Assembly (NCBI GenBank): GCA_964342745.1
Contig: CAYFFW010000026.1
Location: forward strand, 1 to 18,330
Length of the DNA stretch: 18,330 nt
Direction of reading: 5' to 3'
DNA from: AEGEAN-183 sp964342745
GTDB taxonomy: Bacteria > Pseudomonadota > Gammaproteobacteria > Magnimaribacterales > Magnimaribacteraceae
Positions within the stretch are counted from its first letter, which is position 1. Each line of letters opens with the position of its first letter. The position numbers were made by a program, and so were the translations under genes. Shown here piece after piece: positions 1-5,244 of this stretch. The notes under the pieces are model-generated. The model saw nothing but the letters and a program-made list of their open reading frames with translations. It was not told the DNA's origin and did no database searches.

Positions 1-1126
1 GTATGAAGAAAAGATGCGTTCTGAACTAATCTGGTGGAACACTCAGGCAGTTGGAGATAATTTTACAGGTCCTTTAGGTTGTGCTGCAGGCATGGATACT
101 TGTTCAGGGGTTTGGGCCGGTGAGACATTAACTTTAGCTCAAGAACAACAAAGCCTAAGAACACCTTTTGAAATGAGAGACAGAGACAAAAGCCATTTAG
201 CTGCTTTTGCTAATATGACGGCTAACTATGATGACTGGGAGTTAGGTTTAGGTCTGAGGATAGATCGATGGGAGAATGAAAGCACTAACCTAGACTCAGG
301 TCTTTCTAGTGATAAAAGTGATACAGAGATTTTACCTAAATTTTCTTTAACTAAATTTAGAGAAGATGGCTCTATTGTCTACTTTACTGCCTCTAAAGGT
401 TATGAGCCTGGAGGTTACAATATGAGTAATTTATCTGGTTCTAATAGCTTATTTGGTTTTGATAAAGAAGAAGCTACTAGTTATGAGATAGGTTGGAAAG
501 GAAGGTCTGAAGATGGAAGAGTCAGCGGATCTGTAGCAGCTTTCTCCATAGCTTACGATGATCGTCAGATTGAGTATCAGATAGAGGATCCAAATGGTGG
601 TGGAATTGTAGAGGGAATAGTTAATCTAGGAGATTCTGACCAGTTTGGTTTCGAAGCTGATTTTGCTGTTAGAGTAAGCGATTTCTTAAATGTGTCTTTC
701 TCTGCTGGGTGGGTAGATGCTGAGTGGAAAAGCGGAACAGTAGTTGGCGGAGTAGATTTGGGTGGCAATTCACCTCCTGTAGTTCCTAAATCAGGAGTTA
801 ATTTGACTGCAGATTATTTGAAGCCTGCTAGTAATGGCAACAACATGGCTGCAAGCTTTCAAATAAGTCACAAAGGTAGTTATGAAGGATTACAAGCTTG
901 GGATCCAGTAACAAATCCAAGTCACACCTTAGTTAATGCTCAGATAGGACAAACATCTGATGATTGGGAATTAATGTTAAATATAGAAAATTTATTTGAT
1001 GAAGATTACTACATGGATGTTCAGCATTTTCCTAACTATTACTTGCTTGATGGAGGAGATAGCATAGTAATTGGAACTTTAGGTCAACCTAGATTAGTAA
1101 CGCTTAGTTTTAATTACTTTTTCTAG
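1..1126 (+). CDS. TonB-dependent outer-membrane receptor, C-terminal part (5' truncated)
   Basis: The reading frame is open from base 2 and already running at the window edge, so the N-terminal plug and TonB box are missing and only about 374 codons of the beta-barrel are seen. Alternating aromatic/polar strands, a near-terminal NLFDEDY motif and a last strand ending in Phe-Phe are typical of TonB-dependent receptors, where the terminal aromatic is recognised by the BAM complex. Family knowledge: these proteins import scarce ligands (siderophores, vitamins, oligosaccharides) across the outer membrane using TonB energy. The ligand cannot be told from the barrel. The first ATG in the visible frame (base 14) is internal and not the true start. 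A strong terminator follows directly, so the receptor ends its own transcription unit. Confidence 0.93.
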   Translation, partial: YEEKMRSELIWWNTQAVGDNFTGPLGCAAGMDTCSGVWAGETLTLAQEQQSLRTPFEMRDRDKSHLAAFANMTANYDDWELGLGLRIDRWENESTNLDSGLSSDKSDTEILPKFSLTKFREDGSIVYFTASKGYEPGGYNMSNLSGSNSLFGFDKEEATSYEIGWKGRSEDGRVSGSVAAFSIAYDDRQIEYQIEDPNGGGIVEGIVNLGDSDQFGFEADFAVRVSDFLNVSFSAGWVDAEWKSGTVVGGVDLGGNSPPVVPKSGVNLTADYLKPASNGNNMAASFQISHKGSYEGLQAWDPVTNPSHTLVNAQIGQTSDDWELMLNIENLFDEDYYMDVQHFPNYYLLDGGDSIVIGTLGQPRLVTLSFNYFF

Positions 1127-1139
1127 AACCCCAAAAATG

Positions 1140-1167
1140 AAAAAGGCCTCTTGTGAGGCCTTTTTTT
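1140..1167 (+). terminator. Rho-independent terminator of the receptor gene
   Basis: A six-base-pair GC-rich stem (GGCCTC at 1145-1150 with GAGGCC at 1155-1160) closes a TTGT loop. It is flanked by an A-run upstream and seven T downstream. It lies 14 bases after the receptor stop codon. The A/T flanks make it potentially active on both strands. Confidence 0.93.
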
Positions 1168-1445
1168 GTAATCGAAAATTTACTTGGAAATTTATGGAAA
1201 ATTGATAATCTATACAACACATGTTCTGAATTTGATTTATTACAAGGGGGATCAGATATCAGGTATTTTCATTACCCTTTAAAGGAGGTGGTCCAAATTA
1301 GTATTTATTTATTAGCAGGAATTACAGGAGGTGCCTTCTGACACGGGGTATCCCCGGTTCCGGCTACCAAACTAGTAAGATTGGTAGTTTAGAAGATAGT
1401 TGAGATACTTCTTCTAAAAGAGCCCTGCTTTTGCAGGGCTTTTTT
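1168..1445 (+). ncRNA. Terminator-bounded unit without a gene; candidate structured RNA or leader
   Basis: No convincing gene lies between the receptor terminator and a second strong terminator at 1417-1445. A second terminator here implies separate transcription, either a small RNA or a leader attenuating the PhoX-like gene at 1513. AAGGAGGTG at 1282-1290 is a full complement of the 16S anti-Shine-Dalgarno tail, and AGGAGGTG recurs at 1326-1333. Neither has ATG, GTG or TTG at normal spacing. Downstream is a GC-rich core: GGTGCC (1330-1335) can pair with GGC-T-ACC (1362-1368, one bulge) around the hairpin GGGG-TAT-CCCC (1345-1355). TAGAAG (1390-1395) can pair with CTTCTA (1411-1416). A weak promoter may be TTACTT (1180) with GATAAT (1204), 18 bases apart. 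I do not recognise a known riboswitch or small RNA class. Strand is inferred from the terminator and the Shine-Dalgarno-like motifs. Confidence 0.4.
1417..1445 (+). terminator. Strong rho-independent terminator upstream of the PhoX-like gene
   Basis: A perfect eight-base-pair stem (AGCCCTGC at 1421-1428 with GCAGGGCT at 1433-1440) closes a TTTT loop. It has AAAAG before it and a T-run after. It lies 67 bases before the next start codon, so it could end a small RNA or act as an attenuator for the PhoX-like gene. Confidence 0.9.
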
Positions 1446-1460
1446 ATTTAAAATGAACTA

Positions 1461-1475
1461 GTTTGTAATACAAAC
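1461..1475. promoter_or_regulatory. Perfect palindrome upstream of the PhoX-like gene, possible operator
   Basis: GTTTGTA-A-TACAAAC is a perfect 7+1+7 inverted repeat, 37 bases before the start codon and after the upstream terminator. This is where a promoter/operator for the downstream run would be expected. A T-run suitable for termination is absent, which favours a protein-binding site. The regulator is unknown. Confidence 0.4.
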
Positions 1476-1512
1476 AGTTAAAATAAAATAATAATTAATT
1501 TAAGGAAGGTTA

Positions 1513-2952
1513 ATGAAAAGTAAAGTAACAAGAAGGGGGTTCATGAAGCAAATGGGAGCAACGACAGCTGCCTTTGCTAGTTTAAACTTTTTATCTAGTT
1601 GTAGCTCTAGCGAGATCAAGGAAATCCCTTTAATTTCAGATCCAAAAGGACTTCTAGACTTACCGGAAGGTTTTACCTACAAGGTAATCTCTGAAACCGG
1701 AGAGAAAATGGATGATGGTTTTTTTGTTCCTGAACGACCTGATGGAATGGCAGCTTTTGATTTACCAAATGGGGATATAGCTCTTATTAAGAACCATGAG
1801 ATTATGGCTGAAATTACACCATTAAGTATAAATGCCGAGAATCTAAAAAAAGTTCCAGAAAATCTAAGTTACGATGGTTTTAAAGGTACTAATTTACAGT
1901 TAGGAGGAGGAACAAGCACTCTGATACTTGATGGTAAAACTAAGGAGAGAAAAAAAGAGTTTTACAGTTTAGTCGGAACTCAATGGAATTGTGCAGGAGG
2001 AGCTACTCCTTGGAATACTTGGATTAGTTGTGAAGAAACAGATGCAAAAGCATTACAAAAGATTTCTCTAGAAAGGTATGTTCAATGGGGTCTTATAACT
2101 GAAGAAGAAGCTAAGGCGTTTAATTATGTAGTAAAAAAAGACCATGGATTTGCTTTTGAAGTGGATCCTTTAGATCAGGAGCTAAAGCCTGCCAAGGTAT
2201 TACCGGCTTTGGGTAGGTTTAAAAGAGAGGCTGTAGCAATAGATCCTAGAACAAATGTAATTTATCAAACTGAAGATGATAAAAAAGGTCTCTTTTACAG
2301 ATTTGTCCCTACTTCTTCAAGGTTTGAAGGTAATCTTCAGGCATTAAAGATAAAAGGGCGGAGAAGTTATAACACAAGAAACTTTGGTGGTTCTCTTGGA
2401 CCAGGAGCTAAGCTAGATGTTGAATGGGTGGATATAGCTGATCCTGAAGCTAAAGGTTATAAACTTAGAGATTATGGTACTCAAGAACTTGGAGCTACTA
2501 CATTTTCAAGAGGAGAAGGAATTTCAGTTGGCTCTGATGGAATTTACTTTATTTGCACTGACGGCGGTCAAAAGGGATACGGGCAAATATGGAGATATAT
2601 TCCTTCGTATGATGAGGGTCAAAAAAATTCAAATAAAGGAGGTGTTCTTGAACTTTTCTATGAATCAGTTAATAAAGAAGAGTTTTTTATGGGTGATAAT
2701 CTTGCAGTGGCCCCATGGGGTGATTTGATAGTTTGTGAAGATAATTATGGAATGGGTTTTACCAATAGACTATTAGGCATGAGGTCTAATGGTGAAGTCT
2801 ATAAGATTGCCAATAATGTAGGTAGTAGTTCAGAATTTGCTGGTGCTTGTTTCTCTTCCGATAAAACCACAATGTTTGTTAATCTTCAAGAGAATCCAGG
2901 AAGAACTATAGCTATTCAAGGGGATTGGAGTAAATTAGCTAAAATTAATTAA
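1513..2952 (+). CDS. PhoX-like (DUF839) Tat-exported lipoprotein, putative phosphatase-family protein
   Basis: The 479-residue product starts with a twin-arginine signal (T6-R7-R8-G9-F10-M11-K12) leading to a lipobox LSSC with Cys30, so it is predicted to be folded in the cytoplasm, exported by Tat and lipid-anchored. The body matches the PhoX/DUF839 beta-propeller family: NCAGG at 159-163, then TPWNTWISCEE with Cys173 and Glu174-175 (the region holding the Fe/Ca ligands of PhoX), a GRFKREA segment, a GEGISVGSDG repeat and a late DNLAVAPWGDL segment. Characterised PhoX enzymes are metal-dependent alkaline phosphatases, usually somewhat longer; many DUF839 relatives have no proven substrate, so phosphatase activity is a family inference. 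AAGGAAGG before ATG supports the start. It is first in a run with the flavoenzyme 13 bases downstream. Confidence 0.85.
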   Translation: MKSKVTRRGFMKQMGATTAAFASLNFLSSCSSSEIKEIPLISDPKGLLDLPEGFTYKVISETGEKMDDGFFVPERPDGMAAFDLPNGDIALIKNHEIMAEITPLSINAENLKKVPENLSYDGFKGTNLQLGGGTSTLILDGKTKERKKEFYSLVGTQWNCAGGATPWNTWISCEETDAKALQKISLERYVQWGLITEEEAKAFNYVVKKDHGFAFEVDPLDQELKPAKVLPALGRFKREAVAIDPRTNVIYQTEDDKKGLFYRFVPTSSRFEGNLQALKIKGRRSYNTRNFGGSLGPGAKLDVEWVDIADPEAKGYKLRDYGTQELGATTFSRGEGISVGSDGIYFICTDGGQKGYGQIWRYIPSYDEGQKNSNKGGVLELFYESVNKEEFFMGDNLAVAPWGDLIVCEDNYGMGFTNRLLGMRSNGEVYKIANNVGSSSEFAGACFSSDKTTMFVNLQENPGRTIAIQGDWSKLAKIN

Positions 2953-2965
2953 AAAAGGATAAAAA

Positions 2966-4597
2966 ATGAGAGAAAGGAAATTTTGGGGGTGGGGCTATAG
3001 CGATCAAATCCTCAGTAAAGAAGAAGAATTGGGAATCGAACAGAGAATATGCCAAAACTTTAATCTTGATGAAATTAATGCTATTCCTGTTCCTAAATCA
3101 GAAGACATCAAGCTATCTAAACCAAGATTAAATATTCCCAGTAACTTAAAAGAGCTTTTATCAGAAGATCAAATTGAAAGACTTAATCATTCTTATGGTA
3201 AGTCTTTTCCAGATGTAGCAAGGGCTATGTTAGGGCAATTCCCCAACCCGCCTGACTTAGTGGCTTTTCCTAATAATCAAGAAGACATTGTGAATATTTT
3301 AGATTGGGCCGATCAAAATAATATTGCTGTAGTGCCTTATGGGGGAGGATCTAGTGTTTGTGGTGGAGTGGAAACAGATGTAGATGACTCATATTCAGGG
3401 GTTATTTCACTTGATCTAAGAAACCTAGATCAGATTTTAGAGATAGATAAAGAAAGTAGGGCAGCTAGAATCCAAGCTGGTATTTTAGGCCCAGCTTTAG
3501 AGGAAGAGCTTAAAAAATCAAATCTTACTCTTAGGCATTTTCCTCAAAGCTTTGAACATTCAACTCTAGGAGGCTGGATAGCAACCAGATCAGGCGGACA
3601 TTATGCAACTTTGTATACTCATATAGATGATTTTGTTGAATCAACTACCATGGTTTCTCCTTCAGGGATTATTGAATCTAGAAGACTACCGGGTTCTGGA
3701 GCAGGCCCTAGTCCTGATAGACTTGTGATAGGCTCAGAAGGAATCTTGGGTGTAATAACTGAGGCATGGATGAGGTTACAAGAAAGACCAAAATTTAGAG
3801 CTTCATGCCCAATTTTATTTGATGATTATCAACAAGCTTTAAATGCAACTCGACTAATTAGCCAATCAGCTTTATTTCCAGCTAACTGTAGGCTACTAGA
3901 TGCCAATGAAGCACTTTTTAATGGAGCGGGAGATGGTTCTAAGCACTTGTTAATCTTATCTTTTGAATCAGCTGATCATGAAATGGATTTATGGTTAAAA
4001 AGAGGACTTGAAATTGCATCTGACTCAGGTGGAGTATACGAACTTCCTCAGGAAAAGAAAGAAAATGCTCATAAGTCAGGTGCTTCAGGAACCTGGAGGA
4101 ATAGTTTTATTCGTGCTCCTTATTACAGAGAGGCCTCAGTTAGAAGAGGGATTATTCAGGATACTTTTGAGACTTCCATTACATGGGACAAAGGGTTTGA
4201 ATTTATTGAATCTTTAAAACAGAAAGCGGCGCAAGCAATTAAGAGCATCTCAGGAAAAGAATCTACAGTTACATGTCGTTTAACGCACACTTACCCTGAT
4301 GGATTAGCTCCATATTTTTCTTATACCGCTTATGCAACTCCATCAACAATGATAGATGTTTGGAAAGATATTAAACTAGCTACAAATGAAATGTGTGTTC
4401 AAGAAGGAGGAACAGTTACGCATCATCATGCAGTTGGTAGAGATCATAGAGTTAAAGGCTATGATCTACAAAGACCTGGAGGATTTAAAGACATGCTAAT
4501 TTCTGCTAAAAAGGGAATAGATCCAAAATCTATAATGAACCCTGGGGTGTTAATCGACCCTAAAGGTAAAAAACATAAACATTGGATGGAAGGCTAG
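2966..4597 (+). CDS. FAD-binding oxidase, alkyldihydroxyacetonephosphate synthase-like
   Basis: The 543-residue protein has the vanillyl-alcohol-oxidase FAD fold. The pyrophosphate loop is P124-Y125-G126-G127-G128-S129-S130-V131. A central block follows with GGWIATRSGGHY and an IGSEGILGVITEA segment, and late in the protein come HTYPDG and a triple histidine (H486-H488) before a closing NPGVL motif. The FWGWG start, the triple histidine and the ATR...GxxEGxLGVITEA layout are those of alkylglycerone-phosphate synthase, which swaps the acyl chain of acyl-DHAP for a fatty alcohol to make the first ether lipid intermediate. Substrate identity is inferred; D-lactate or glycolate oxidase relatives lack the triple histidine. 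An AAGGA element six bases upstream supports the start. It probably shares a transcript with the PhoX-like gene. No fatty-acyl-CoA reductase for the alcohol substrate is in the window. Confidence 0.82.
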   Translation: MRERKFWGWGYSDQILSKEEELGIEQRICQNFNLDEINAIPVPKSEDIKLSKPRLNIPSNLKELLSEDQIERLNHSYGKSFPDVARAMLGQFPNPPDLVAFPNNQEDIVNILDWADQNNIAVVPYGGGSSVCGGVETDVDDSYSGVISLDLRNLDQILEIDKESRAARIQAGILGPALEEELKKSNLTLRHFPQSFEHSTLGGWIATRSGGHYATLYTHIDDFVESTTMVSPSGIIESRRLPGSGAGPSPDRLVIGSEGILGVITEAWMRLQERPKFRASCPILFDDYQQALNATRLISQSALFPANCRLLDANEALFNGAGDGSKHLLILSFESADHEMDLWLKRGLEIASDSGGVYELPQEKKENAHKSGASGTWRNSFIRAPYYREASVRRGIIQDTFETSITWDKGFEFIESLKQKAAQAIKSISGKESTVTCRLTHTYPDGLAPYFSYTAYATPSTMIDVWKDIKLATNEMCVQEGGTVTHHHAVGRDHRVKGYDLQRPGGFKDMLISAKKGIDPKSIMNPGVLIDPKGKKHKHWMEG

Positions 4598-4654
4598 ACA
4601 TAAATGCAAAAATAATACCTTTCTGTCATAATTTAAAAATACTGGAGGTCTATC

Positions 4655-5230
4655 ATGGTAAAACAAGCTACTTTCTCTGAAATGAAGAATGGAACAGCAG
4701 AAGACTATGCAATTATTGCTGAGCATGGATCTGAATTTGCCAAGGAATTACCTAATAGAATACTTGAGCATCTTGATATCTTGAGAGGAGATAATGGCGG
4801 CTTTGCAGTAGACAGGTTTACTCATAGCGTTCAGACTGCTACAAGAGCGTACAGGGATGGAAAAGATGAAGAATATGTTGTTTGTGCTTTACTTCATGAT
4901 ATAGGCGATACTATTGCTTCAGCTAACCATGCTGACTTAGCAGCAACTATGTTGGAGCCTTTTGTCTCAGAAAAAAATTATTGGATCGTTAAACATCATG
5001 GAATCTTTCAAGGTTATTATTTCTTTGAACACATGGGTCTCGATAAAAATATGAGAGATGAGTTTAAGGGACATAAGTATTGGGAAGATTGTGCTGAATT
5101 TTGTGCAAAGTATGATCAAAACTCATTCGACCCTGAGTATGACAATATGCCTATTGAGGAGTTTATTCCTATGGTCCAAAATGTATTTTCTAGACCTAGA
5201 AATTCTATCTACAAGAAAAGAGACTATTAA
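4655..5230 (+). CDS. HD-domain protein with PhnZ/MIOX-like metal-ligand pattern
   Basis: The 191-residue, all-helical, probably cytosolic protein carries His57 (in THSVQTAT), the His81-Asp82 doublet (LLHDIGD), His92, the His114-His115 pair and Asp154 (in AKYDQNSFDP). This is an H...HD...H...H...D series. The six-ligand order matches mixed-valence di-iron HD oxygenases such as PhnZ and myo-inositol oxygenase rather than ordinary one-metal HD phosphohydrolases. In those enzymes the pair of irons cleaves a C-P or C-C bond with O2. The QTA segment after His57 also resembles inositol oxygenase (HAFQTAE). The substrate is unknown, and a phosphohydrolase role is the main alternative. GGAGG seven bases before ATG supports the start. 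It sits 57 bases after the flavoenzyme and 14 bases before the glycosidase. Confidence 0.8.
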   Translation: MVKQATFSEMKNGTAEDYAIIAEHGSEFAKELPNRILEHLDILRGDNGGFAVDRFTHSVQTATRAYRDGKDEEYVVCALLHDIGDTIASANHADLAATMLEPFVSEKNYWIVKHHGIFQGYYFFEHMGLDKNMRDEFKGHKYWEDCAEFCAKYDQNSFDPEYDNMPIEEFIPMVQNVFSRPRNSIYKKRDY

Positions 5231-5244
5231 GCCTATCTCTATAG

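Noticed and set aside
1153..1341. A 62-codon GTG-initiated reading frame in the gene-free stretch
   Set aside because: Its start lies in the loop of the receptor terminator, no Shine-Dalgarno precedes it, and the strong AAGGAGGTG lies inside it rather than in front. Only its last 14-17 codons could be a peptide, which is treated under the findings.
1275..1345. Possible 16S rRNA 3'-end fragment on the minus strand
   Set aside because: The match to the 16S tail covers only about 15 bases; the adjoining minus-strand sequence does not continue as 16S rRNA.
1320..1440. Known riboswitch (cobalamin, TPP, glycine, guanidine, c-di-GMP)
   Set aside because: Conserved cores that I can recall for these classes are not found on either strand; short resemblances such as GGTAGCCGG on the minus strand are not backed by the rest of the motif.
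4008..4217. A 69-codon frame inside the flavoenzyme gene
   Set aside because: Shifted-frame shadow lying within the conserved domain of the real gene, with no separate ribosome site.
1513..5230. A phosphonate-use operon (PhoX plus PhnZ-like)
   Set aside because: No PhnY-type dioxygenase, phosphonate transporter or LysR regulator is present, and the HD protein's substrate is unknown.
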